Positions 11,302 to 20,488 of a stretch of DNA of 52,898 bases are shown piece by piece (positions within the stretch are counted from its first letter, which is position 1; every line of letters starts with the position of its first letter). Made by a program: the position numbers and the translations under genes. A model generated the notes under the pieces. That model did not search any database. It was given only the letters and a program-made list of their open reading frames with translations, and was not told where the DNA came from. The DNA is from Bifidobacteriaceae bacterium. Its GTDB lineage: Bacteria; Actinomycetota; Actinomycetes; Actinomycetales; WQXJ01. The stretch lies in the NCBI GenBank assembly GCA_031268215.1, contig JAIRXP010000069.1, forward strand, positions 1 through 52,898, given 5' to 3'.

Positions 11302-11528
11302 CGCCGATCAGCCGCGAGATCGGCGCCGACGGAGCCCTCTTCCAGCGGCGGCATGGTCCGCGCCCGCGCCCGCAGTTCCGCCAGGACCTCCGCCTGCGGC
11401 GGGCGGGAAGCCTCGCTCACCAGCAACCCCAACACGTACTCTTGCATGGACCGGCCGCTCCGCGCCGCCCGTGCGGCCAACTCGTCTCGCGCGCCGGCGG
11501 GGATGTTCCGTATCGTCATCGTGACCAT
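11298..11528 (-). CDS. vapB: VapB/FitA-like ribbon-helix-helix antitoxin (module 1)
   Basis: The 76-residue product begins MVTMTIRNIPAGARDELAAR, the pattern of FitA/VapB antitoxins: a short DNA-binding beta strand, then two helices (about residues 4-40). An acidic C-terminal tail follows that would wrap the toxin. It would neutralise the PIN toxin encoded four bases into its end and repress the shared promoter. I chose ATG at 11528 because a good promoter ends only six bases before it, which predicts a leaderless mRNA. The frame is open further upstream to 11621, but that part covers the promoter and has no family similarity. Confidence 0.85.
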   Translation of the reverse strand: MVTMTIRNIPAGARDELAARAARSGRSMQEYVLGLLVSEASRPPQAEVLAELRARARTMPPLEEGSVGADLAADRR

Positions 11529-11534
11529 GCCTGC

Positions 11535-11563
11535 ATTATGCTGCCAGCCGCTGCGATACGCAA
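11535..11563 (-). promoter_or_regulatory. Promoter of VapBC module 1, predicted leaderless
   Basis: On the minus strand there is TTGCGT (11563-11558), a 17-base spacer and CATAAT (11540-11535), close to the sigma-70 group consensus. The -10 ends six bases before the ATG at 11528, leaving no room for a Shine-Dalgarno site. A small imperfect palindrome (GCATAATGC) overlaps the -10 and could be the autoregulatory operator. Confidence 0.6.
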
Positions 11564-12141
11564 GCACAGACTGCTGCGGGCGACAAGACGCGGCCCCCCT
11601 TTCGGCGACCGTCAGAGGCAATACCGTGAAACTTGAGCGCCATGTCAGGCCAGAGATTCAGGGGCTCTACCAATGCGGGGGCTTGGCTTCGATGAACTCG
11701 GAATCGGATACCTGGCCAGCATCTCTCCAGGCTTGCGGGCTGTCGGATTCGCCGGTGGCCGGCAGCGGCGCTGGCAACGCCCCGGCGGCGCTCAGCGTGG
11801 CCGCGCCGCTGATGCCCGCCCTGCCCCGCCCATCTCGAGCGCCCGCCCCGGACAGCGCGTCAGGTGAGGCGGGGAGCGTACCGGTGAGGACGGCATCGGA
11901 CATAATGGCCGCCGGCGGCGACTGAGCCCGGCGGCGCGGCCTACGAGTAACCACCGCCTAAGTCTACGGCTGCCACGGGACTATGAGACCGGCAGCGCGA
12001 CTAGGTTGCTGCGGTGGGCCGCTATCTGCGCGCCCCTGGTGCTGGTGGCCGGGATGGGCCTGATGTTTCGGGCTTCCCAACTCCGCGAGCCGACCAATCC
12101 GGCAAAGGCAATACCTCCGGGCCCTACTACGGACCCGGTAT
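11564..12141. other. Non-coding region between the two VapBC modules
   Basis: About 580 bases without a convincing gene. It holds repeat copy B (11665-11912). A 95-codon minus-strand frame (11667-11954) begins upstream of the repeated MSDAVLTGTLPA peptide and ends inside the repeat. Its composition is low-complexity Ala/Pro/Arg, so I treat it as a remnant and not a gene. Confidence 0.5.
11665..11912 (-). repeat. Direct repeat copy B, split by a 194-bp insertion
   Basis: CTCTACCAATGCGGGG (11665-11680) and the 44-base block (11869-11912) match copy A, where they are contiguous. Between them lie 194 extra bases, bounded on both sides by GCGGGG (11675-11680 and 11869-11874). That is what an insertion with a 6-bp target duplication, or a slippage event, would leave. 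The inserted part has no recognisable inverted ends or transposase. Confidence 0.75.
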
Positions 12142-12167
12142 GACCATGGTCGGTCGGCTGGTAGGAT
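12142..12167 (+). promoter_or_regulatory. Palindrome and -10 element of VapBC module 2
   Basis: A perfect 10-bp palindrome, GACCATGGTC (12142-12151), is followed by TAGGAT (12162-12167), which ends six bases before the ATG at 12174. The -35 (around 12140) is weak. The layout matches module 1: a -10 six bases from the start and a possible operator next to it, so this antitoxin mRNA is also likely leaderless. Confidence 0.45.
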
Positions 12168-12173
12168 CGCGGT

Positions 12174-12401
12174 ATGACACAAAAGATCGCTGTGAGCTTG
12201 CCGGACGAACAGGTCGCCTCGATTCGCCGGGCGGTGGAGGCAGGCAGAGCCGCGTCCGTGTCGGGTTTCATTAGCACCGCCGTTGCGCGCGCCGAACGGG
12301 AAGACAGCCTGCTGCGGCTCCTCGATGACTTGGACCGGGAACTGGGGCCGGTCAGTGGCGACGACTTGACCTGGGCAGACAAGGCCTTGGGCCTGGAATG
12401 A
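12174..12401 (+). CDS. Antitoxin of VapBC module 2 (ribbon-helix-helix type)
   Basis: The 75-residue product starts MTQKIAVSLPDEQVASIRRA. This is the strand-helix opening of small RHH/CopG-like antitoxins (SLPDE followed by a helix), then a second helix with the motif SVSGFISTAVARA. An acidic C-terminal part (residues 42-75) would bind the toxin. The TGA overlaps the ATG of the PIN toxin by four bases (ATGA at 12398-12401). The family could be VapB or a related RHH group; I cannot decide from sequence alone. There is no Shine-Dalgarno site, and a -10 element lies six bases upstream. Confidence 0.8.
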   Translation: MTQKIAVSLPDEQVASIRRAVEAGRAASVSGFISTAVARAEREDSLLRLLDDLDRELGPVSGDDLTWADKALGLE

Positions 12402-12793
12402 GCATCAACGGCGCGCCCAAGGGGTTGACTCTAGACACAGGAGCGCTGCTCGCCCTTGAACGCGGCGACCCCAGGGTACGCGCACTGTTGCGACGGGCCG
12501 TCGAGAAAGGGATTAGCATCGCCGTGCCGGCTGGGGTGGTGGCGCAGTCATGGCGCGGAGGGCCGAGGCAAGCCAGGGTAGCTCGATTGCTGGGCGACCC
12601 AGCGGTGTACGTGTCGCCGCTAGACGAAATCACGGCGCGGGCCGTCGGCCTGCTCTGTGGTCGGAGCAGGCATCCGGACATTGTTGACGTGCATGTGGCT
12701 CTGCATGCCCGGCAAGGGGACCAAGCAGTCGTCACTTCTGACCCCGACGACCTCCGGGCCGTCGATCCGGGGCTTCGGTTGATCGTCGTGTGA
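12398..12793 (+). CDS. vapC: PIN-domain toxin of VapBC module 2
   Basis: The 131-residue product has the PIN-fold hallmarks: Asp in LTLDTGALLALERGD (near residue 13), Asp in HPDIVDVHVALHA (near 100) and Asp in VVTSDPDDL (near 116). The second acidic position, normally a Glu in a VapC, is not obvious in VVAQSWRGG, so the active site may differ from module 1. It is expected to be a Mg-dependent RNase inhibited by the protein of the overlapping upstream gene. Sequence similarity to the module 1 toxin is low, so the two modules are not a recent duplication. Confidence 0.82.
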   Translation: MSINGAPKGLTLDTGALLALERGDPRVRALLRRAVEKGISIAVPAGVVAQSWRGGPRQARVARLLGDPAVYVSPLDEITARAVGLLCGRSRHPDIVDVHVALHARQGDQAVVTSDPDDLRAVDPGLRLIVV

Positions 12794-12991
12794 GTGCCGG
12801 TCCCGCGAGGACGCCGAAGGACAGCCAGATTCTGTCCTAACGACCAACGGCCCAGGCCCACTTTTGTGGAGACCATACAAGAATTGGCTCGGGCCGCCCC
12901 GGCGAGAGCGGTAGTTTCCGTCGCAAGACTTAGGCTCGAAGCACCAAGACCTGACCGCAACAAGAGCCCCAGACCAAACCGAGGTACTAGT

Positions 12992-14608
12992 TTGATCGCC
13001 ACCGCCACTCCCCAAGTCAAAGCCGCCGGCCGCACGGGAACGCAACTGCGCGAACATGGCCAGCGGATGGACGCAGCGGTCGCCCAACCCGAGGCGCAAG
13101 CCCAGGTGAAACAGCACGCCCGGGGACGTCTGACGGCCCGGGAACGGATTGCCTATCTGCTTGACGAGGGCTCGTTCATTGAGCTTGACGCACTTGTCGA
13201 GCATCAATCGCAGGCCTTTGGAATGGGTGTCAAGAAGGTCCCGGGTGATGGCGTTGTGACCGGCTACGGCACCGTAGACGGGCGCCAAGTGTGTGTCTTC
13301 TCGCAGGACTTTACGGTCTTTGGCGGCTCCCTCGGTGAAGCCCACGGCGCCAAGATCACCAAAGTGCAGGACATGGCGTTGCGCTTGGGCCTACCAATAG
13401 TCGGCATTTCCGACGGCGGCGGAGCCCGCATCCAGGAAGGCGTGGCCGGGCTGACCCAGTTCGCGGAGATGTTCCGGCGGAACGTGGCCGCCTCCGGGGT
13501 GATCCCGCAGATCTCGCTGATCCTTGGTCCGTCCGCTGGCGGCGCGGTTTACAGCCCGGCATTGACAGACTTCATAATCATGGCCAGGCAAACCAGCCAC
13601 ATGTTCATCACCGGTCCGGACGTGATCAAGACAGTTCTGGGCGAGGACGTGACGTTTGAGGAATTAGGCGGCGCTGACACCCACACCACCCGGTCAGGGG
13701 TGGCGCATTACGCTGGCGATGACGAACACGACGCGATCGACTTCGTGAAGAGTCTGCTGGGCTATCTGCCACCCAACAGCCTGACCGACCCTCCCGTCTA
13801 CGGGCCGTCCGGGCGCCCAGCACCACCTGACCCGACCCCAACCGGTAGTGATCTGGCCTTGGATCAATTGATCCCGGATCAGGATAATCGCCCTTACGAC
13901 ATGCATGCGGTATTAGATGCCGTCCTTGACGAATTCGACTACCTGGAACTTCAGGCCGCTTACGCACCCAACGTGATCACGGCCTTTGGCCGGGTCGAGG
14001 GCCGGTCGGTTGGCGTGGTAGCCAACCAACCCTTGGCCATGGCCGGGACACTGGACATTGCCGCTTCGGAGAAAGCGGCGCGGTTTGTCCGCACCTGTGA
14101 CGCCTTTGGCATACCAGTGCTGACCTTCGTTGACGTGCCCGGTTTCCTGCCCGGCACCGACCAGGAATGGGACGGGATCATCCGGCGCGGCGCGAAGCTC
14201 ATCTACGCCTATGCCGAAGCGACAGTCCCACTGGTGACAGTCATCACCCGGAAGGCTTACGGCGGGGCGTACATCGTGATGGGCTCCAAGAAACTCGGAG
14301 CCGACACAAACCTGGCCTGGCCCTCAGCTCAGATCGCCGTCATGGGCGCCGAAGGCGCCGTCAACATTCTCCACCGCCGGGATTTGGCCCAGGCCGGTCC
14401 TGACGCCGCGGACCAGGAACGCGCTCGGCTGGTCGCGGAATACGAGGATGCCCTGGTCAACCCCTATGAGGCGGCCAAGCGGGGCTACTTGGACGCGGTC
14501 ATTCAGCCGCACCAAACACGATTCCAAATCACCGCTGCGCTGCGCGCCCTACGCACCAAACGAGCCACCACCGTTGGCCCAAGAAAACACGGAAATGAGC
14601 CACTATGA
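12992..14608 (+). CDS. pccB: Acyl-CoA (propionyl-CoA) carboxylase beta subunit, carboxyltransferase
   Basis: The 538-residue product matches the full length of actinobacterial AccD5/PccB. It transfers CO2 from biotin on the alpha subunit to propionyl- or acetyl-CoA, giving methylmalonyl- or malonyl-CoA. The N-terminal half has the crotonase-fold oxyanion glycines ([21 protein letters not shown]); the C-terminal half has [10 protein letters not shown] and [14 protein letters not shown]. The frame is open back to 12794, but I chose TTG at 12992 because GAGG lies seven bases upstream and the product then has family length. The ATGA at its end is shared with the epsilon subunit. The biotin-carrying alpha subunit is not in this window. 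Confidence 0.93.
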   Translation: MIATATPQVKAAGRTGTQLREHGQRMDAAVAQPEAQAQVKQHARGRLTARERIAYLLDEGSFIELDALVEHQSQAFGMGVKKVPGDGVVTGYGTVDGRQVCVFSQDFTVFGGSLGEAHGAKITKVQDMALRLGLPIVGISDGGGARIQEGVAGLTQFAEMFRRNVAASGVIPQISLILGPSAGGAVYSPALTDFIIMARQTSHMFITGPDVIKTVLGEDVTFEELGGADTHTTRSGVAHYAGDDEHDAIDFVKSLLGYLPPNSLTDPPVYGPSGRPAPPDPTPTGSDLALDQLIPDQDNRPYDMHAVLDAVLDEFDYLELQAAYAPNVITAFGRVEGRSVGVVANQPLAMAGTLDIAASEKAARFVRTCDAFGIPVLTFVDVPGFLPGTDQEWDGIIRRGAKLIYAYAEATVPLVTVITRKAYGGAYIVMGSKKLGADTNLAWPSAQIAVMGAEGAVNILHRRDLAQAGPDAADQERARLVAEYEDALVNPYEAAKRGYLDAVIQPHQTRFQITAALRALRTKRATTVGPRKHGNEPL

Positions 14609-14826
14609 CACTGGGATTGAGCATTGTTCGAGGCGCCGCCACGCCTGAGGAATTAGCCGCCTTGGCAGCCTCGATCGCGGCGTTGTCCGGGTCTGCCGAC
14701 TCCGACCCTTGGGAACCCCGAGCCGTTCTTTCTTCGGCCGCGGCCGGCCCCGGCCTGGCGGATAGATCCTCCTGGAACCGGCCCCCCACCGGATGGCACG
14801 GCGCCAACGAGCTAGCCGCTTGGTGA
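14605..14826 (+). CDS. Acyl-CoA carboxylase epsilon subunit
   Basis: The 73-residue product begins [23 protein letters not shown], with the GxxTxEELAAL motif of the small epsilon subunits that stabilise actinobacterial acyl-CoA carboxylase complexes. It ends with a Trp-containing tail ([13 protein letters not shown], then W as the last residue), also typical. Its ATG overlaps the stop of the beta-subunit gene by four bases, so the two are translated together. Length and position fit the AccE/PccE family well. It has no catalytic role; by family it helps bind alpha to beta. Confidence 0.88.
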   Translation: MTLGLSIVRGAATPEELAALAASIAALSGSADSDPWEPRAVLSSAAAGPGLADRSSWNRPPTGWHGANELAAW

Positions 14827-15077
14827 AATCGAGTGCAAGCCACGTCAACCACTTAGGTGACAGGTACCGGTGTGGCGGACCAGGCCGGGCGGGAACGGCC
14901 AACCGGGTGACCTCCTGGCACCAAGCCGGGTTGGACACGTAGCACTTTTTCGGCGGGACTGTCAAACGAAGGGGTCGCGGTCTAGGGCATAGCCCGAAGG
15001 CCGTTCCGGGGCCCACGACAGCCGGACGAAGCGCTACCCGGGACCAAAGGCGGAATAGACTGCACCACAGGGGCCTA
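14827..15077. other. Intergenic region, no gene seen
   Basis: The spacer between the carboxylase operon and the surface-protein gene. It has antisense open frames but none with a ribosome site or recognisable product. No clear intrinsic terminator with a U-tract was found. Confidence 0.5.
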
Positions 15078-15105
15078 TTGACCTATGCCGCGATGGTGTT
15101 AGGCT
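15078..15105 (+). promoter_or_regulatory. Promoter of the LPXTG surface protein
   Basis: TTGACC (15078-15083), a 16-base spacer and TAGGCT (15100-15105) form a good sigma-70 type promoter. It would give a leader of about 90 bases before the ATG at 15201, which has GAGG at 15189-15192. Confidence 0.6.
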
Positions 15106-15200
15106 TTCTTTAGAAAGTGTGCCCCAGGCTTCACTGCCCGCCCCAAGCCCCCAGGGCACGGCCCTTGTTGTACCCCATTTTAGACATTGAGGTCATGATT

Positions 15201-18200
15201 ATGACTGTTGGTACCCCCAAGAGCTTGTGGAAGCTGACTGGACGGCCAGGCCACGCGGCGGCTCAAGACTCGTCGCCCCAGGCGACCCGGGCGCGCCGGT
15301 GGCTGATGCGCGGCACCGCAGTCGGCGCGGCCGCCGCCCTAGCAGCGGCGGGATTCATCACCTCCGCGCTAGTCAGCTCAGCCGACGAACCGCCCGGCAG
15401 CCCCACCGAACTGACCGCGGCGTTCTGGTCCGAGCCCTCCGGCGGCTTAGTCGATGCGGCCTGGGACCAGTTGGGCGGAAAGGTCCACTCAGTGTCTTCC
15501 GTTGGCGGGACCGGATCCATCTCCGCGGCCAACCTTGTCGCCGCCCAGTCCCAGTCCGGGAACGACTACCACTGGGCCAGCTCTTCCAGAGACGAGACGC
15601 CGTGGGCGATCCTCGACTTGGGCACTAGCCGAAACGTGGCTGAGGTCCGCATAACTCCATGGGTCCGTTACACCAATGACCATCTCTACTCCCCCGGCAG
15701 CGTCGCCCTGTCTATCAGCGACAACCCCGACGGACCATTCGCCGAGTTCGCGGCGGCGGATAGCTTTGGCACAGGCCTAGAACCGCGGGTCTATGCCGCC
15801 CCGCCGGCCACCAACGGCCGGTACGTTAAAGCGGCCTTCACTAACCCGACCATCGGTGCCATCAACCCCCATTCCGTGGATCTGTCCCGGATTGAGGTCA
15901 TGACCGGCGAATTGGGCGCCGGGCAGGTGGCCTTCACCGACGCCTCGACTGGGCCGGCGGCGATTACCTCATGGGAGTGGACCTTGGGCGACGGCACCAC
16001 TTCAAGCGTTCAGAACCCGGACCACGCCTATCAGACGCCAGGAACCTATAACGTCACGTTGACCGCGACCGATTCCCGGGGCGCTAAGGCTACTTACACC
16101 CGGCCGCAAGTGGTCAAGGCGCCCATGACCTTGAACGTTACATTCCCCAACGTCACCCCCAGAGAAGGGGGGACGAGCCTGGGCTACGTGCAGCTTGGCA
16201 CCAATCCAGGGCTAGGCTCCGCTTTGATCGACTGGGGAGACGGCTCCACCAACAGCTCAGTCGCGGCGAGCGCGATCCCCACTACTGGGACGGCCACTCG
16301 CTACCACGTCTATGCGAAAAGCGGCACCTACACAATAACGGTGACCGGAACCGACGCGTACGGACAAGCTACCAATGTGCTCACGAAGAACGTCATAGTT
16401 CCCAACGCACTTCCCACAATCACTGGTTTGCAAACCTCCTATGCCTCCGCCGTTGGCCGGATCTGGAACCCACCCGTAGGCATTGCTGACGCCTCTCCGA
16501 ATACCGTCCCGTTGGCGTGCGATTGGGATTACGGTGACGGCACACAGGCATCGGGTACCTGCGACACTATGTCCGCTGGCCAGACTTGGGGCAATCACGT
16601 TTACACCGCGGAGGGCGTTTACACGGCCAAATTGACCGTCACTGACGAGGACGGCGGCAAGGCTGAGCGTTCCACCAAGGTCAACGTTGGCCCAGCCGAC
16701 ACCGACCCACCGGATTTGGTTGTCACCGTATATGACAACCTGGACCAGGTCACCGCCGGAAGCGGTAGCACCACGCACTATGTCGAGATCTCTAACCAGG
16801 GCGGCGCCATTGCCCTGAATCTCACCGTTACGCTTGAGGTTACTGGGCCGGTGGAGGCCGGCCGATCCGACAGCGGCAGCGGTAAGGTCACCACGACGGC
16901 CGATGGCTTTATTGTCACTTGGACAATTGGGGTTGAAAAGGGAACCACCGTCCGCCTGTACCACGATTGGTACCCGTTGGTGACGGCCCCGGCAGGCGCC
17001 GTCATCACCGCGACAGCCCGGGTCGAATACGACGGCAGCAACGGCGCCGATCCGACTCCAGAAAACAACTGGGACACCGACACGACCGTAGTGGTCGCCC
17101 CTACCCAGCAGACGGCGCTGATCAACTATGTAGACAACGACGAGGCCGGCAAGGAAATCCAGCCGGTGGAAGGCACCCAGACCATCTATACCGGTCCGGA
17201 GGGTACAGCGATCGGCTTCACCGAAGCGAAAGCCAGAGAAGGTGTACCCGCAGGCTATGACTACGTCAACATCACGGGCTACACGACCACTTACGACCGA
17301 GACAGCACCAAAGATCAGGCCATGACCGTCCACGTCAAGCACCACCACACGGCCGGCACCCTCACCACCCAGCGAATTGTCACCTATTTCGGCGCTGGCG
17401 CAGAAACCCCCAGCCCGGTCACGCAGACAATGACCTGGCAAACAGACACTGACGAGGCCACCGGCACGACCAAGTATTCAAGCGACGAGTTCTACCCTGA
17501 GGTCACATCACCGGTCATCACCGGCTACGTCCTTAAACACTCAGAACTCGCAGTTGTGCAGAAAGACGGCCCGTTTGCGTCCACCACCACCCGTCCATAT
17601 GAGACCTGGGAGGTCTTGGTTGAATATATGAACCTGACGCATCAGCAGGTGACGGTAGTCTACGTGGACGATGACGCCGCGGGCCAAGTAGTCCCCGCGA
17701 AGGACGGCGCCAAGACGGTTCTGGAGGGCCTGCCGGGAGCGTATGTCGGGTTCACCAAGGAAACGGCCGAAGCTGACGCTCCAGCGGGATACTTGGTTGA
17801 CACGCTGGACAACGTCACAATCTTCGACAATGACAACGACGCCACCCAGACCATCACCGTTCACCTCAAACACAAACACGAGGTCTCCTCGCTCATCATC
17901 AAGCGAACCATCACCTACAGTGGGCTGGGCAGCGCCAAGCCCAGCGGTGATGTGGTCCACCAAGTGGTCTGGACTGTCGATCATGATCAAGTGACCGGTG
18001 TGACAACCTATTCGACTGACCAGACATACCCAGAGGTCGTCTCGCCAGTGGTTGCGGGATACAGCGTCTCGCCGGAGGTAGTGCCAGCGAGCAGCCCGGT
18101 TGACCACACGACCCAGGCGCCCGTCGATTCATCGATTCAAGTCATTTACACCTCACTGACCAGCCCCACCCAAACCGTCGCGATAGTTTATGCGGACGAT

Positions 18201-20453
18201 GACGCCGACGGTACGCCCACCGAACCGGCCGAAGGCGCCAAGACTAGGTTGACCGGGACTGCGGGAGAGAAGGTCGGGTTTACCGAAGAGGACGCTAAAG
18301 ACGGGGTTCCGGCCAACTACTTGTTCGCTGGTCTGGATAACGTCGAGTTCTATGACACCGACAGCGACTTCCTGCAAACCATTACTGTGCATCTCCAGCA
18401 CAAGCACAGCACTTCGAACTTCACCACAACCAGAACCATCACGTATCAAGGCACGAAGTCCTCGCCCAACGACGAGCGCCAAGAAATCACCTGGGTAGCG
18501 GACACTGACGCCGTCACCGGCGTCACAACCTATTCCACGACCGAAGGCTATGAGGCGTTCACTCCCCCAGGAATCCCTGGCTATACGGCGAGCCCCGCAG
18601 CAGTGCCCGCTACCGATCCAATCGAATCCATTTCGACTAAACCAACGGATTCCAAGGTCGTGATTGAATACTCGGCACTGCCGCACCAGTATGTGACGGT
18701 GGTTTATGTGGACGATGACGCCGGCCAAGTCGTCCCCGCGAAGGCAGGCGCCAAGACGGTTCTGGAGGGCCTGCCCGGAGCGGATGTCGGATTCACCAAG
18801 GAAGCGGCCGAAGCTGATGCTCCAGCGGGATACTTGGTTGCCACGCTGGACAACGTCGCGACTTTCGACGACGACAGCGAGGCCACCCAGACGATTACCG
18901 TTCACCTCAGGCACCAGCACGAGTTCTCCTCAATCATCATCACGCGGACCATCACCTACGATGGCGCCGGCGACGCGACACCGGAGGCGTTGGTCCAGGA
19001 GGCTATCTGGCAGTCCGATCACGATGCCGCGACCGGCCAGACCGTCTATTCGTCCGCTGCAGGATACGCAGCGGTCACCCCGGTCGCGATACCTGGCTAC
19101 TCTGTCAGCCCGGAACGAATCGACGCGACGGACCCGGCCGGTCCCACAGCGACAAAGCCGAGCGATTCATCCGTTGCCGTTATCTACACCAAGCTGGCTG
19201 ACCAAGTTGTGCGAGTGGTCTACACGGATGACGACAACGGGGGCAAAGAGATCGAGCCCCAGCCCGGCACGCAGACCGTCCTGACTGGTCCCGCCGGGTC
19301 TCCAACAGGGTTCACTGAAGAAGCGGCTAAGGCGGGCGTACCGGAGGGCTACGATTACGCCGGCGTTGACGACCTCGCCACCGCCTTTGACGATGATCCA
19401 ACCGTCGACCAAACCATCACCGTCCACGTGACGCATCGCCACCAGCTCTCAACAATCACCGCCACGCGCACCATCAGGTTGGCTGGCGCCGCCGCGGCGT
19501 CCTTGGCACCGATAGTGCAGGAGCTCGTGTGGCAGGCCGATCTGGACCTAGCGGACCGCACCACGACGTATTCGGCGGCGCAAGGCTATCCGGAGGTCAT
19601 TCCGCCAGAGATCGCCGGCCACTATGCCGTGCCAGCGGTCGTGGAAGGAACCGGACCGATCAACGCCACTGACGAGTTCCCGCCGGACCCGGAGGTCACG
19701 GTCACCTACTTCGAGTCGGAACTAGCGGAGCAAGTGGTTTCAATCGTCTACTTGGATGATGAGGCCGGCGGGGTCCCCGTCGCCGCGGCGGACGGGACGC
19801 CGAACACACTGACAGGCGCCGCACTTGGGCAAGTTGGATTCACCATGGAGCAGGCCCTGGCGGGCGTCCCGGCGAACTACGTGCTCACCGCTCTGGAGAA
19901 TGTCGAATCCTTCGATGATGACCCCGAGGCCGCCCAAACCATCACGGTGCGGCTAGCTCACCTTCATACACTGTCCACTCTGATAACCACCCGGACAATC
20001 GCCTACACGGGAGCTGATGACGCCACGCCCGAACAGGTGGTCCAGGACATGGTCTGGCAGGTTGACCTTGACCACGTGACTGGCGTAACTACCTACTCGG
20101 TGCTGCGAGGCTATCCGCCAGCCGACTCCCCGGCTGTCAGTGGTTACACGCCATCGACTCCCGTAGTGCCAGGCACCACGTTGACTGGTCCCATCACGGT
20201 CCCGCCCACCGACTCTGTTGTAACAGTGACCTATATGACGATCGTCAATGGCCCACCCATCCCGGACCCCGGTACCGGCACAGGCCCGGGAGTCGGCACC
20301 GCCCCTGCGACTGGCACCGGCGGGAGTACCAGCTCCACGGCCCAGCTACCTCTGACCGGCTCGCAGGGAGCCTGGTTCGTTGCCCTGGCCGCGTTGTTGG
20401 GCCTGGCGGGCGGATCGGCAATGGTCTGGTTGGGTCGCAGGCAGCGCCGTTAG
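15201..20453 (+). CDS. LPXTG-anchored surface protein with discoidin-like, PKD and six MucBP/Mub-type repeats
   Basis: The 1750-residue product has a signal peptide (hydrophobic stretch about residues 40-60, cleavage near SSADEPP). A discoidin/F5-8C-like domain covers about residues 75-240 (DETPWAILDLGTSRNVAEVRI). Three PKD-like domains follow (WEWTLGDGTTS, LIDWGDGSTN, CDWDYGDGTQ), then a CARDB-like domain at about 515-630. Six tandem repeats of about 175 residues (nt 17104-20237) come next, each with a VVYVDDD-type opening, ATQTITVHLxHxH in the middle and xTRTITYxG in the second half, as in MucBP/Mub B2-like mucus-binding modules of lactobacilli. The protein ends in a Gly/Pro/Thr-rich wall spacer, LPLTG, a hydrophobic helix and RRQRR. 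It would be attached to peptidoglycan by a sortase (not in this window) and bind host glycans or mucus. The frame extends to GTG 15117, but ATG 15201 has GAGG eight bases upstream. Confidence 0.9.
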   Translation: MTVGTPKSLWKLTGRPGHAAAQDSSPQATRARRWLMRGTAVGAAAALAAAGFITSALVSSADEPPGSPTELTAAFWSEPSGGLVDAAWDQLGGKVHSVSSVGGTGSISAANLVAAQSQSGNDYHWASSSRDETPWAILDLGTSRNVAEVRITPWVRYTNDHLYSPGSVALSISDNPDGPFAEFAAADSFGTGLEPRVYAAPPATNGRYVKAAFTNPTIGAINPHSVDLSRIEVMTGELGAGQVAFTDASTGPAAITSWEWTLGDGTTSSVQNPDHAYQTPGTYNVTLTATDSRGAKATYTRPQVVKAPMTLNVTFPNVTPREGGTSLGYVQLGTNPGLGSALIDWGDGSTNSSVAASAIPTTGTATRYHVYAKSGTYTITVTGTDAYGQATNVLTKNVIVPNALPTITGLQTSYASAVGRIWNPPVGIADASPNTVPLACDWDYGDGTQASGTCDTMSAGQTWGNHVYTAEGVYTAKLTVTDEDGGKAERSTKVNVGPADTDPPDLVVTVYDNLDQVTAGSGSTTHYVEISNQGGAIALNLTVTLEVTGPVEAGRSDSGSGKVTTTADGFIVTWTIGVEKGTTVRLYHDWYPLVTAPAGAVITATARVEYDGSNGADPTPENNWDTDTTVVVAPTQQTALINYVDNDEAGKEIQPVEGTQTIYTGPEGTAIGFTEAKAREGVPAGYDYVNITGYTTTYDRDSTKDQAMTVHVKHHHTAGTLTTQRIVTYFGAGAETPSPVTQTMTWQTDTDEATGTTKYSSDEFYPEVTSPVITGYVLKHSELAVVQKDGPFASTTTRPYETWEVLVEYMNLTHQQVTVVYVDDDAAGQVVPAKDGAKTVLEGLPGAYVGFTKETAEADAPAGYLVDTLDNVTIFDNDNDATQTITVHLKHKHEVSSLIIKRTITYSGLGSAKPSGDVVHQVVWTVDHDQVTGVTTYSTDQTYPEVVSPVVAGYSVSPEVVPASSPVDHTTQAPVDSSIQVIYTSLTSPTQTVAIVYADDDADGTPTEPAEGAKTRLTGTAGEKVGFTEEDAKDGVPANYLFAGLDNVEFYDTDSDFLQTITVHLQHKHSTSNFTTTRTITYQGTKSSPNDERQEITWVADTDAVTGVTTYSTTEGYEAFTPPGIPGYTASPAAVPATDPIESISTKPTDSKVVIEYSALPHQYVTVVYVDDDAGQVVPAKAGAKTVLEGLPGADVGFTKEAAEADAPAGYLVATLDNVATFDDDSEATQTITVHLRHQHEFSSIIITRTITYDGAGDATPEALVQEAIWQSDHDAATGQTVYSSAAGYAAVTPVAIPGYSVSPERIDATDPAGPTATKPSDSSVAVIYTKLADQVVRVVYTDDDNGGKEIEPQPGTQTVLTGPAGSPTGFTEEAAKAGVPEGYDYAGVDDLATAFDDDPTVDQTITVHVTHRHQLSTITATRTIRLAGAAAASLAPIVQELVWQADLDLADRTTTYSAAQGYPEVIPPEIAGHYAVPAVVEGTGPINATDEFPPDPEVTVTYFESELAEQVVSIVYLDDEAGGVPVAAADGTPNTLTGAALGQVGFTMEQALAGVPANYVLTALENVESFDDDPEAAQTITVRLAHLHTLSTLITTRTIAYTGADDATPEQVVQDMVWQVDLDHVTGVTTYSVLRGYPPADSPAVSGYTPSTPVVPGTTLTGPITVPPTDSVVTVTYMTIVNGPPIPDPGTGTGPGVGTAPATGTGGSTSSTAQLPLTGSQGAWFVALAALLGLAGGSAMVWLGRRQRR
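17104..20237 (+). repeat. Six tandem MucBP/Mub-like repeats of about 520 bp
   Basis: Approximate units: 17104-17633, 17634-18155, 18156-18680, 18681-19193, 19194-19716 and 19717-20237. Units 2 and 4 are much closer to each other in DNA (about 17660-17940 against 18700-18960; long identical runs and one 3-base deletion) than to their neighbours, a sign of recent gene conversion or unequal crossing-over. Confidence 0.8.
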
Positions 20454-20456
20454 TGT

Positions 20457-20475
20457 CCCGAGTCAAGAACTCGGG
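20457..20475. terminator. Hairpin between convergent surface-protein and dehydratase genes
   Basis: CCCGAGT (20457-20463) and ACTCGGG (20469-20475) form a 7-bp stem with a 5-base loop, placed exactly between two converging stop codons. There is no U-tract on either strand, so it may be a weak bidirectional terminator or an mRNA 3' end stabiliser. Confidence 0.5.
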
Positions 20476-20488
20476 GCATGCCAGGTCT

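Noticed and set aside
16257..17441. 394-codon open frame on the minus strand
   Set aside because: Antisense to the PKD/CARDB part of the LPXTG protein; no ribosome site or family motif.
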